A stretch of 64,000 nucleotides of DNA, from assembly GCA_023420415.1 (NCBI GenBank), contig JAEZWF010000042.1:1-64000 (forward strand), written 5' to 3'. A program made the position numbers and the translations under genes. Source of the DNA: Actinomycetes bacterium (lineage in GTDB: Bacteria; Actinomycetota; Actinomycetes; Actinomycetales; Dermatophilaceae). Within the stretch, counting starts at the first letter, position 1. Each line of letters starts with the position of its first letter. A model generated the notes under the pieces. It made no database searches. It was not told the origin of the DNA and worked only from the letters and a program-made list of their open reading frames with translations. Shown here one piece after another: positions 48,875 through 56,837 of this stretch.

Positions 48875-49741
48875 ATGAGCGAGCTCACGGGCGGCCCCGA
48901 CCGCGGCGCCCTGCCGCCACGGGCACTCATCGTCACAGTCCTGGGTCTCTATGTCCGCGAGGCGGGCGGATGGATCAGCGTCAGCGCACTCATCCGCCTG
49001 CTCGCCGCGACCGGGGTCGACGAGCAGGCGGTCCGGTCGGCGCTGACGCGGCTCAAGAAGCGCGGCATCGTCGAGGCCGAGCGCCGCGGCGGCGCCGCCG
49101 GCTACGCCTTGTCCGCCTATGCGCGACAGGTGCTCGAGCTCGGCGACCGCCGCATCTTCGCCCGTCCCGGCAGCGAGGACCGCGACTGGGTCGTCGTCGT
49201 CTTCTCGGTGCCCGAGTCCGAGCGGGCCAAGCGCCACGCGTTGCGAAGTCGCCTGTCCTGGTTGGGATTTGGCACAGTGACCAACGGCGTCTGGATCGCG
49301 CCCGGCCACCTCGCCGACGACACCCGCGAGGTGCTCGTGCAGGACGCGCTCGAGCCCTACGTCGACCTCTTCCGCGCGGAGTACCTCGCCTTCGGCGAAC
49401 CCGCGGAGAAGGTCGCCCAGTGGTGGGACCTCACGACCCTGCAGGACCTGTATGCCGCGTTCGAGGCCGAGTACGCGCCGATCCTGCGACGGTGGGTCGC
49501 CACCGGTGCCGCGGGCAGCAACGACTCTCGCGCGGCGGCCTTTGGCGACTACGTGCGGGCCCTGACGGCCTGGCGCCGGCTGCCGTTCCTCGACCCGGGC
49601 CTGCCGGCCGACCTGCTGCCGAAGCGGTGGTCGGGCACGGCCGCCGCCGAGACGTTCTTCGCGCTGCGCGAGCGGCTCGAGGCCCCGGCCCACGACTACG
49701 TCACCGAGGGGCAGGCACGCGCAGCCGCTCGTCGGGGATGA
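48875..49741 (+). CDS. PaaX-family transcriptional regulator
   Basis: 288 residues from ATG 48875 (GTG 48869 possible; no good ribosome-binding site before either, so a leaderless transcript is conceivable). The N-terminal winged helix is ALIVTVLGLYVREAGGWISVSALIRLLAATGVDEQAVRSALTRLKKRGIV. The PaaX central and C-terminal parts follow (RDWVVVVFSVPESERAKRHALRSRLSWLGFGTVTNGVWIAP; FLDPGLPADLLPKRWSG). PaaX proteins respond to aryl-CoA esters and repress aromatic degradation genes. Its neighbours are an aryl-CoA pathway, so it probably controls them. The 3' end overlaps the RidA gene by 41 bases. Confidence 0.93.
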   Translation: MSELTGGPDRGALPPRALIVTVLGLYVREAGGWISVSALIRLLAATGVDEQAVRSALTRLKKRGIVEAERRGGAAGYALSAYARQVLELGDRRIFARPGSEDRDWVVVVFSVPESERAKRHALRSRLSWLGFGTVTNGVWIAPGHLADDTREVLVQDALEPYVDLFRAEYLAFGEPAEKVAQWWDLTTLQDLYAAFEAEYAPILRRWVATGAAGSNDSRAAAFGDYVRALTAWRRLPFLDPGLPADLLPKRWSGTAAAETFFALRERLEAPAHDYVTEGQARAAARRG

Positions 49742-50138
49742 CCGCGACGCCCATGATCTCGATGAGCGCCTCGGGCTGCCACAGGCCGGTGGTGCCGATG
49801 CCGGCCATCGCCGGGTAGACGGGCCCGGCCAGCTCACGCCACACCTTCCCGATCTCGCGCCCGTGCGCCTGGTAGTCGGGGATGTCGGTGAGGAAGATCG
49901 TGATGCTCACGAGGTCGCTCGGCACGCCGCCGGCCTCGGCGACGGTGGCGAGCACGTTGCCGAACGCCTGCCGGAACTGCTCGACGATGCCGCCCGGGAC
50001 GATCTTCATGTCCGCGTCGAGGGCCGTCTGGCCGCCGAGGTAGAGAGTGTTGCCCGAGAGGGTTCCGTGGGAGAAGCCGATCGGCTCGGGCAGCGTTGCG
50101 GGGTTGACGGTGACGGGGGTCAGCGGACGCGTCGACAT
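49701..50138 (-). CDS. RidA/YjgF-family enamine/imine deaminase
   Basis: 145 residues from ATG 50138. Family core: GFSHGTLSGNTLYLGGQTALDADMKIV, VEQFRQAFGNVLATVAEAGG, SITIFLTDIPDYQAHGREIGKVW, YPAMAGIGTTGLWQPEALIEIMGVAV. The conserved substrate Arg position reads GTTGLWQP instead of ARxxVGVxxLPxxxxVE, so it belongs to a diverged subgroup. It is divergent from the aryl-CoA operon. A role in hydrolysing the enamine made from 2-aminobenzoyl-CoA is plausible (inference). Confidence 0.85.
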   Translation of the reverse strand: MSTRPLTPVTVNPATLPEPIGFSHGTLSGNTLYLGGQTALDADMKIVPGGIVEQFRQAFGNVLATVAEAGGVPSDLVSITIFLTDIPDYQAHGREIGKVWRELAGPVYPAMAGIGTTGLWQPEALIEIMGVAVIPDERLRVPAPR

Positions 50139-50167
50139 GGCGCCGAGTCTAGCCCGCCTATTGACGA

Positions 50168-50198
50168 TTGACGACGGTCGTGAAAATCTCGCTATATC
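50168..50198 (+). promoter_or_regulatory. Probable sigma-70-type promoter of the aryl-CoA operon
   Basis: TTGACG (50168-50173) and TATATC (50193-50198), with a 19-base spacer (18 if CTATAT is used), stand 33 bases before the cupin gene. A second TTGACG at 50161 forms a direct repeat. It is the most AT-rich patch in the region. Confidence 0.55.
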
Positions 50199-50230
50199 CG
50201 ACGCCACGGACCGCATCGCAAGGGAGCGAC

Positions 50231-50716
50231 ATGGAACCGGACTTCAGCAAGTACGAGCTCGAGGGCGACCCCTCGATGTACGCGAACGAGGCCGGGCTGG
50301 TCGTGCCGTTCGTGACGCGCGCCGGCTCCGAGGAGGGCAACACCGGACAGTCCGACGGCGCGAGCCGCATCTCCGGGGTGAGCATCCAGCACACGCCCGC
50401 GACCAAGCTGTGGTTCGGCAAGGTCAGCAACGACCCCGGCTACCGCTCGGTCCCCCACCACCACGGCGAGGCCGAGACCGGCGGCTACGTGCTGTCCGGC
50501 CGCGCCCGCATCTACTTCGGCGAGCGGTTCGAGGACTACCTCGACATGTCCGAGGGCGACTGGGTCTTCGTGCCGCCGTTCATGCCGCACGTCGAGTGCA
50601 ACCTCGACCGCAACAACCCGCTCACCTGGATGACGACCCGCACGCCGGAAAACATCGTCGTCAACCTCGCCCAGGTGAGTGACGACGAGCTGCGCGACTG
50701 GAACAGCCGCCCGTGA
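50231..50716 (+). CDS. Single-domain cupin protein of the aryl-CoA operon
   Basis: 161 residues from ATG 50231, with AAGGGAGC upstream. Cupin motif 1 is SVPHHHGEAETGGYVLSGRARIYFG and motif 2 is DWVFVPPFMPHVECNL, giving a three-His/Glu metal site. It is too short for a bicupin gentisate dioxygenase (about 350 residues). It may be a small metal-dependent isomerase, dioxygenase or sensor acting on a ring intermediate. First gene of the operon; its stop overlaps the thioesterase start as GTGA. Confidence 0.8.
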   Translation: MEPDFSKYELEGDPSMYANEAGLVVPFVTRAGSEEGNTGQSDGASRISGVSIQHTPATKLWFGKVSNDPGYRSVPHHHGEAETGGYVLSGRARIYFGERFEDYLDMSEGDWVFVPPFMPHVECNLDRNNPLTWMTTRTPENIVVNLAQVSDDELRDWNSRP

Positions 50717-51651
50717 GCTCGCCGGCGACGTCACCGACCTCGGAGGTTCTCGCGCGGGCGCTCACCCTGGCTCCCGCAGACCCCGAGCTCTTCGACGTCG
50801 CGTTCACCGCCACGACCCAACCGTGTCCGTGGCCCAAGGCCTACGGCGGCGACATGGTCGCCCAGGCCGCGGCAGCCGCGATGCGCACCGTCACCGACGG
50901 CAAGACGCTGCACTCGATGCACAGCTACTTCATGCGCCCGGTCGACATCGGCGCCGAGGTCACCTACGAGGTCGAGCTGCTGCGCGACGGCCGCGGCTAC
51001 TCCACCCGCCAGGTCCGAGCGATCCAGAACGGCAAGGTCGCCTACGTCTGCCTCGCCGGCTTCGCCGCCGGCGAGGAGAGCAGTGGGTATGCCGCGTCGG
51101 CGCCGACCGGGGTGCCGGCGCCGGAGTCGCTGCCGAGCTCCGCGGCATACCTGGCGGACATCGCGCCCGGCGACGGGACGACGATGACCGAGGAGTCCAA
51201 GGAGTACTGGTCGAGCGGGCGCAGCTTCGACATGCGGCACGTGCCGGGTCCGGTCTACGTGAGCGTGGACGGCGGGGCGACACCCCAGCAGGCGTTGTGG
51301 GTCAAGGCCTTTGACGCGCTGCGGCCGGTCGAGGGGCTGGCCGACGACCAGCGTGACCTCGCCGCGCTCGCCTACGTGTGCGACTACACGATCCTCGAGC
51401 CGGTGCTCCGCACGCTCGACCTGGCCTGGGCCGACCCGGGCCTCGTCACCGCGAGCCTCGACCACGCCATGTGGTTCCACCGGCCGCCCGCGCCGGGCGA
51501 CCTCGACGGCTGGCTGCTCTACACCCAGGAGGCGGTCGCGGCCGATGCCGGCCGGGGCGTCGGCCTGGGCCGGTTCTTCACTCCCGACGGCCGCCACCTG
51601 GCCACCGTCGTGCAGGAAGGCATGATCCGCCCCGCCACGAAAGGCCAGTGA
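50713..51651 (+). CDS. Acyl-CoA thioesterase II (TesB family)
   Basis: 312 residues from GTG 50713. Double hot-dog fold: QPCPWPKAYGGDMVAQAAAAAMRTV, LHSMHSYFMRPVDIGAEVTYEVE, TRQVRAIQNGKVAYVCLAGFAA, and the C-terminal LDHAMWFHRPPAPGDLDGWLLYTQEA, with Asp, Thr/Gln positions as in TesB. It would release CoA from stalled aryl- or acyl-CoA. Starts and stops overlap both neighbours (GTGA; TGATG). Confidence 0.92.
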   Translation: MSSPATSPTSEVLARALTLAPADPELFDVAFTATTQPCPWPKAYGGDMVAQAAAAAMRTVTDGKTLHSMHSYFMRPVDIGAEVTYEVELLRDGRGYSTRQVRAIQNGKVAYVCLAGFAAGEESSGYAASAPTGVPAPESLPSSAAYLADIAPGDGTTMTEESKEYWSSGRSFDMRHVPGPVYVSVDGGATPQQALWVKAFDALRPVEGLADDQRDLAALAYVCDYTILEPVLRTLDLAWADPGLVTASLDHAMWFHRPPAPGDLDGWLLYTQEAVAADAGRGVGLGRFFTPDGRHLATVVQEGMIRPATKGQ

Positions 51652-53309
51652 TGACAACGGAGTCCACTGTCACCCTCACCCCGAGCGGCTACACCGACAC
51701 GTTCGCGCGCGACCACCTCCCGCCCGCCGACCAGTGGCCGACCCTGGAGTTCACCACGCCCGACCTGCAGTACCCCGACCGGCTCAACTCGGCTGCCGAG
51801 CTGCTCGACCTGGCCGTGGAGACATGGGGCCCGGACCGCCCCGCGCTACGGACCCCGGACGGTGCGACGTGGAGCTACGGCGACCTGCAGCGTCGGGTCA
51901 ACCAGGTGGCCCAGGTGCTCGTCGACGACCTCGGCCTAGAGCCCGGCAACCGGGTGCTGCTGCGCTCCCCCAACAACCCCTGGACGGTCGTCGCGTGGCT
52001 GGCCGTGCTCAAGGCCGGCGGCATCGTCGTGACCACGATGGCGGCGCTGCGCGCGCGCGAGCTCGGACCAATCGTGGCCCGGACCAAGCCTGCGATCGCG
52101 CTCGTCGACCACCGGTTCGTCGAGGACGTGGCGGCCGTGCGTGACACCGAGGCGCCCGACCTCGTCGTCGTCGCCTACGGCGGTGCGGGCGAAGACGACC
52201 TCACGCGTCGGACCGAGGGGAAGCCCGGCGAGTTCACCGCCGTCGACACCGCGGCCGACGACGTGGCACTCTTCGGCCCCACCTCCGGCAGCACCGGCGT
52301 CCCCAAGATCACGACGCACTTCCACCGCGACGTCCTCTCGATCGACAACACCTTCGGCAAGCACGTGCTGCGGCTGCGACCGGACGACGTCGTCTCCTGC
52401 ACCGCACCCTTCGCGTTCACCTTCGGGCTGGGCATGCTCGTGGTGTTCACGCTGCGGGCAGGTGCCAGCGCTCTGCTCACCGAGCAGGCAACACCGGTCG
52501 AGCTCGCCGATCTCGTTGCGACACAAGGGGTGACGGTCCTCGCCACTGCCCCCACGGCATACAAGCAGATCAGGGCGTCCGGCAACCTCGACAAGCTGCG
52601 CGGCCTGCGGGCTGCCGTGAGCGCCGGCGAGCACATCCCCCAGGAGCTGTGGGAGTCGATCCGCGACGAGCTCGGGCTCGCCATCATCGACGGCATCGGC
52701 GCCACCGAGATGCTGCACATCTTCATCTCGGCGGCCGGTGACGACATCCGGCCGGGGGCGACGGGCAAGCCCGTGCCGGGCTACCGCGCGACCATCCTCG
52801 GCGACGACGACCGCCCGGTGCCGCCCGGCACCGAGGGCCGGCTCGCCGTGATCGGTCCCGTCGGTTGCCGCTACCTCGACGACGACCGGCAGCGCGCCTA
52901 CGTCGTCGACGGGTGGAACGTCACCGGCGACACCTTCCTGCAGGACGACGACGGCTACTTCCACTACCGCGCCCGCACCGACTCGATGATCGTGTCGTCC
53001 GGCTACAACATCGGCGCACCCGAGGTGGAGGCCGCCATCGACGGGCACCCCGACGTCGTGGAGGCCGGTGTCGTCGGCGAGCCCGACCCCGAGCGCGGCT
53101 CGGTCGTGAGCGCGTTCGTGGTGCTGCGCGACGGCGTCGTCGCCGACGAGGCGAAGATCAAGGAGATCCAGGACCACGTCAAGGCGACCATCGCGCCGTA
53201 CAAGTACCCACGCCGGGTCAGGTTCGTGGAAGCGTTGCCCCGCAACACTTCTGGCAAGCTCCAGCACTTCAAGCTTCGTGAGCTGACGACTCAGGAGGGC
53301 CAGTCGTGA
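51651..53309 (+). CDS. 2-aminobenzoate-CoA ligase-like AMP-binding enzyme
   Basis: 552 residues from ATG 51651. ANL-family ligase. Motifs: FGPTSGSTGVPKITTHFHRDVLS, APFAFTFGLGMLVVFTLRAGASALL, IIDGIGATEMLHIFISAAGDDIRPGATGKPVPGY, WNVTGDTFLQDDDGYFHYRARTDSMIVSSGYNIGAPEVE and PRNTSGKLQHFKLRE with the catalytic lysine. The GATEMLHIF and GYNI motifs follow the 2-aminobenzoate/benzoate-type ligases I know. With the downstream monooxygenase/reductase this points to anthranilate as substrate. Salicylate is the main alternative. Confidence 0.85.
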   Translation: MTTESTVTLTPSGYTDTFARDHLPPADQWPTLEFTTPDLQYPDRLNSAAELLDLAVETWGPDRPALRTPDGATWSYGDLQRRVNQVAQVLVDDLGLEPGNRVLLRSPNNPWTVVAWLAVLKAGGIVVTTMAALRARELGPIVARTKPAIALVDHRFVEDVAAVRDTEAPDLVVVAYGGAGEDDLTRRTEGKPGEFTAVDTAADDVALFGPTSGSTGVPKITTHFHRDVLSIDNTFGKHVLRLRPDDVVSCTAPFAFTFGLGMLVVFTLRAGASALLTEQATPVELADLVATQGVTVLATAPTAYKQIRASGNLDKLRGLRAAVSAGEHIPQELWESIRDELGLAIIDGIGATEMLHIFISAAGDDIRPGATGKPVPGYRATILGDDDRPVPPGTEGRLAVIGPVGCRYLDDDRQRAYVVDGWNVTGDTFLQDDDGYFHYRARTDSMIVSSGYNIGAPEVEAAIDGHPDVVEAGVVGEPDPERGSVVSAFVVLRDGVVADEAKIKEIQDHVKATIAPYKYPRRVRFVEALPRNTSGKLQHFKLRELTTQEGQS

Positions 53310-55723
53310 AGATCGCCATCGTCGGCGGCGGTCCGGGCGGGCTCTACCTCGCCGCACTCATGAAGCAGCTCGACCCGACCCACGAGGTCACCGTCTGGGA
53401 GCGCAACGCACCCGACGACACGTTCGGGTTCGGTGTCGTGTTCTCGGACGAGACGCTGGGCGGCATCGAGAGCGCGGACACCACGATCTACCGCGCCATG
53501 GAGCGGCAGTTCGCGCGGTGGACCGACATCGACGTCGACGTCGACGGCCACTCCTCGACCATCGGCGGCCAGGGTTTCGCCGCGATGAGCCGCAAGGAGC
53601 TGCTGAGCATCCTGCAGGCTCGAGTCGCCGAGCTCGGCGTCACCGTCCACTACCGCACGGAGGCACCCGACCCCGACGAGCTGCGGGCCGCCCACGACCT
53701 GGTCGTCGCGGCCGACGGGCTCAACTCGCAGGTGCGCGCCCGGTACGCCGACGCCTTCCGCCCGGACCTCGACCGCCGGGACAACAAGTACATCTGGTTC
53801 GGCACCGACCTCGTCTTCGAGGCGTTCCAGTTCATCGTCAAGAACACCGAGTACGGCACCATGCAGATCCACGGATACCCTTACTCCGACAAGGGATCCA
53901 CGTTCATCGTCGAGATGCACGAGGACGTCTGGCGCAAGGCCGGCTTCGACCGCACCGATGGCGACGCCTTCCCGCCCGGGGCCTCGGACGAGTATGCCGT
54001 GGAGCGGGTTGCCGAGATCTTCTCCCGTGAGCTGAGTGGTCACCAGATCCTCACCAACAACTCCAAGTGGCTGAGCTTCACCACCGTGCGCAACGAGAGC
54101 TGGCACGACGGCAACGTCGTCCTCATCGGAGACGCAGCCCACACGGCCCACTTCTCGATCGGCTCGGGCACCAAGCTCGCCATGGAGGACGCCCTCGCGC
54201 TGGCCGCGTGCCTGCACGAGCAGCCGACCGTGGAAGCCGCGCTCACGGCATACCAGGAGGAACGCAAGCCCGTCGTCGAGTCGACCCAACGCGCGGCCCA
54301 GGCAAGCCTGGAGTGGTTCGAGAACATCGGCATGTACGCCGGTCAGGACGTCGACCAGTTCGTCTTCAACCTGCTCACCCGGTCGCGGCGGATCACGTTC
54401 GAGAACCTCAAGGACCGGGACCGCGAGTTCGCTGCCCGCACCCAGGCCGCGTTCGCCCGTGCCGAGGGTGACGGGGACGAGTCCGCACCGGCGATGTTCC
54501 AGCCCGTGCAGATCGGCCCCCTCACCCTCAAGAACCGAATCGTGTTGTCCCCCATGGACATGTACGTCGCCGTGGACGGGATGCCGGGCGAGTTCCACCT
54601 GGTCCACCTCGGGTCGAAGGCGCTCGGCGGGGCCGGCCTCGTGATGACCGAGATGACCTGCGTCTCCCCGGAGGGGCGCATCACACCTGGCTGCCCCGGG
54701 CTGTGGACCGACGAGCAGCGCGACGCGTGGGCGCGGATCACCGAGTTCGTGCACGGTCGCAGCTCGGCGAAGATCGGCCTCCAGCTGGGCCACTCGGGTC
54801 GCAAGGGCTCGACCAAGCTCATGTGGGAGGGCATCGACGAACCCCTCGACGACGGCAACTGGGAGGTCATCGGCCCGTCCGCGCTGGCCTACGGCGACGG
54901 GTCCCATCAGCCGCGCGAGATGACGCGCGCGGACATGGACAAGGTCGTCGCCGACTTCCGAGAGTCAGCGCGCCGCGGCGTCGAGGCCGGGTTCGACCTG
55001 ATCGAGGTCCACGCCGCCCACGGCTACCTGCTCTCGTCGTTCCTCTCGCCGGTGTCCAACCAGCGCACCGACGAGTACGGCGGTTCGGTGGAGAACCGGC
55101 TGCGGTTCCCGCTCGAGGTGTTCGACGCCGTCCGCGAGGTCGTGCCGGACGAAATCCCTGTCACCGTCAGGATTTCCGCCACCGACTGGGTGCCGGACGG
55201 CAACACCGAGCACGACGCGGTCGTCATCGCGCGCGCGTTCGTCGAGCACGGCGCCGCCGCGATCGACGTGTCATCCGGGCAGGTGACCAAGGACGAGAAG
55301 CCGGCGTTCGGCCGCTCCTACCAGACCCCGTTCGCGGACCGGATCAGGCACGAGGTCGCCCACCCGGCGGGTGTCGCGGTCATCGCGGTCGGCGCCATCT
55401 CGTCCTACGACGACGTCAACTCGATCCTGCTCGCCGGCCGAGCCGACCTGTGCGCCCTGGGTCGCACCCACCTCTATGACCCGCAGTGGACGCTGCACGC
55501 GGCCGCCGAGCAGGAGTATGCCGGCCCGGCGGCCGAGTGGCCCGACCCCTGGCAGGCGGGGCGTCGCCGCCCGCCCACGTCGCGCACCGACAAGGTCCCG
55601 CCGCGGCTCGCACTGCTGCGCGAGGGGGACCAGGACGAGGTGCACCTGCGCTGGCGCCCGAACTCCCCTGACCAGCAAGGCGATCCGCGTGACGCCGACC
55701 TGGCGTCGCCCGTCTCGGCATGA
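53306..55723 (+). CDS. Two-domain aryl-CoA monooxygenase/reductase (2-aminobenzoyl-CoA or salicylyl-CoA type)
   Basis: 805 residues from GTG 53306, overlapping the ligase stop. Residues 1-390 are a flavin monooxygenase (IAIVGGGPGGLYLAALMKQ; VLIGDAAHTAHFSIGSGTKLAMEDALALA). Residues 400-770 are an old-yellow-enzyme domain (FQPVQIGPLTLKNRIVLSPMDMY; IEVHAAHGYLLSSFLSPVSNQRTDEYGGS; VAVIAVGAISSYDDVN). This exact fusion is the 2-aminobenzoyl-CoA monooxygenase/reductase of the hybrid anthranilate pathway (hydroxylates then reduces the ring). Close homologues are named salicylyl-CoA 5-hydroxylase. A ligase of anthranilate type and RidA nearby favour the former. Confidence 0.88.
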   Translation: MKIAIVGGGPGGLYLAALMKQLDPTHEVTVWERNAPDDTFGFGVVFSDETLGGIESADTTIYRAMERQFARWTDIDVDVDGHSSTIGGQGFAAMSRKELLSILQARVAELGVTVHYRTEAPDPDELRAAHDLVVAADGLNSQVRARYADAFRPDLDRRDNKYIWFGTDLVFEAFQFIVKNTEYGTMQIHGYPYSDKGSTFIVEMHEDVWRKAGFDRTDGDAFPPGASDEYAVERVAEIFSRELSGHQILTNNSKWLSFTTVRNESWHDGNVVLIGDAAHTAHFSIGSGTKLAMEDALALAACLHEQPTVEAALTAYQEERKPVVESTQRAAQASLEWFENIGMYAGQDVDQFVFNLLTRSRRITFENLKDRDREFAARTQAAFARAEGDGDESAPAMFQPVQIGPLTLKNRIVLSPMDMYVAVDGMPGEFHLVHLGSKALGGAGLVMTEMTCVSPEGRITPGCPGLWTDEQRDAWARITEFVHGRSSAKIGLQLGHSGRKGSTKLMWEGIDEPLDDGNWEVIGPSALAYGDGSHQPREMTRADMDKVVADFRESARRGVEAGFDLIEVHAAHGYLLSSFLSPVSNQRTDEYGGSVENRLRFPLEVFDAVREVVPDEIPVTVRISATDWVPDGNTEHDAVVIARAFVEHGAAAIDVSSGQVTKDEKPAFGRSYQTPFADRIRHEVAHPAGVAVIAVGAISSYDDVNSILLAGRADLCALGRTHLYDPQWTLHAAAEQEYAGPAAEWPDPWQAGRRRPPTSRTDKVPPRLALLREGDQDEVHLRWRPNSPDQQGDPRDADLASPVSA

Positions 55724-56142
55724 GGTCAGCCACGCGCCGATCGACGGTCCAGTGGGTCGACACCGACGCAGCAGGCATCCACCACAACACCCTCGTCAAC
55801 CGGCTGGTGGAGGCCGCCGAGGCCGAGCTCGTCGCGCAGTCCGGTCTCGACCCGAGCGCGTACTTCCCGGTGACGCCGCGGGTGCGGTTCGAGGCCGACT
55901 ACGAGGCACCGCTGTTCTTCGGCCAGGACACGACGACAACTCTCCGCGTGGCCGAGGTCGGCAGCACCTCCCTCACCTACGAGTTCGAGGTCTGGGGCGG
56001 GGCGTTCGACGGCCGCGACCGAGGACGCGCAGCGAAGGGTCGCTACGTGGTCGTCCACCTCGACGAGGCCGACCACGGCGCCGGTGCCGCGAGCAGCCCG
56101 TGGCCGGACGAATGGCTCACGGCGCTGCGCGACGGCGACTGA
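55720..56142 (+). CDS. 4HBT-type acyl-CoA thioesterase
   Basis: 140 residues from ATG 55720, overlapping the monooxygenase/reductase stop as ATGA. Hot-dog fold; VQWVDTDAAGIHHNTLVNRLVEAAEAELV carries the Asp and the HH segment of 4-hydroxybenzoyl-CoA thioesterase-like enzymes. It ends the coupled run and should hydrolyse an aromatic or alicyclic CoA ester. Confidence 0.9.
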   Translation: MRSATRRSTVQWVDTDAAGIHHNTLVNRLVEAAEAELVAQSGLDPSAYFPVTPRVRFEADYEAPLFFGQDTTTTLRVAEVGSTSLTYEFEVWGGAFDGRDRGRAAKGRYVVVHLDEADHGAGAASSPWPDEWLTALRDGD

Positions 56143-56198
56143 CCACGGCGACTGACCACGCCGACCACGCGGCATACCCATCGCACTAGCCTGCCGCC

Positions 56199-56747
56199 AT
56201 GGCTCGTCCCCGCCTCTCGGTCGTCATCGCCAGCACCCGCCCCCACCGCATCGGCCACCACGTCGCCGACTGGGTGACCAGGCAGGTGCCCGACGGTTTC
56301 GACCTCACCGTTTACGACCTGCGCGAGTGGGCGCTGCCGCTGCTCGACGAGCCGGAGCAGCCGTCGACCGGTATCTACACCCACGAGCTCACCCGCCGGT
56401 GGTCGGCCGCGATGCGCGCCACCGACGCCCTCGTGCTGGTCATGCCCGAGTACAACCGCGGTTACAACGCAGCCCTCAAGAACGCGATCGACCACCTGTA
56501 TGCCGAGTGGGAGGGCCTGCCGGTCGGGTGCGTCGGCTACGGCTGGTACGGCGCGAGCTATGCCAAGGACGCCCTGCGCCAGACGCTCGAGCGCGTGAAG
56601 ATGACGGTCGTCGACGGCCCAGGGCTGCGGTTCGAGCACACCCTCAGCCAGGACGGCCAGGTCGACGCCACCGCCGAGGACGACGCGGCGCTCGCCGCGA
56701 TGTTCGCCGAGCTGCACGCGTCCGCGAGGACCCCGCTCGACCGGTAA
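56199..56747 (+). CDS. NADPH-dependent FMN reductase family protein
   Basis: 182 residues from ATG 56199. Flavodoxin-like fold: RLSVVIASTRPHRIGHHVADWV (phosphate loop), LVLVMPEYNRGYNAALKNAIDHLYAEWEGLPVGCVGYGWYGA. Such enzymes supply reduced flavin or reduce quinones. It is 56 bases after the thioesterase and could be co-transcribed with the aryl-CoA genes, although the monooxygenase domain there is self-sufficient with NAD(P)H. Confidence 0.9.
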   Translation: MARPRLSVVIASTRPHRIGHHVADWVTRQVPDGFDLTVYDLREWALPLLDEPEQPSTGIYTHELTRRWSAAMRATDALVLVMPEYNRGYNAALKNAIDHLYAEWEGLPVGCVGYGWYGASYAKDALRQTLERVKMTVVDGPGLRFEHTLSQDGQVDATAEDDAALAAMFAELHASARTPLDR

Positions 56748-56751
56748 ACTG

Positions 56752-56837
56752 GACCCGACGAGTGTTGTGGTGAGCCGGGAAGTCTGGTCGGCGGCGTCTG
56801 AGACGTCTGCTTCGTAATCGACCGTGAAAGGCCCCTC
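56752..56837 (+). ncRNA. Structured leader candidate upstream of nhaA (possible nhaA-type ion riboswitch)
   Basis: The 90-base nhaA leader is protein-free and RNA-like. GTGGTGAGCCGGGAAGTCTGG can form CCGG/CTGG, with GCCG pairing to CGGC as an alternative. ACGAG at 56758-56762 is complementary to CTCGT at 56835-56839, which overlaps the GTG start. The position and the purine-rich conserved-looking core recall the nhaA-associated leader motifs proposed to sense Li+/Na+. I am not certain of the class. Confidence 0.45.
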
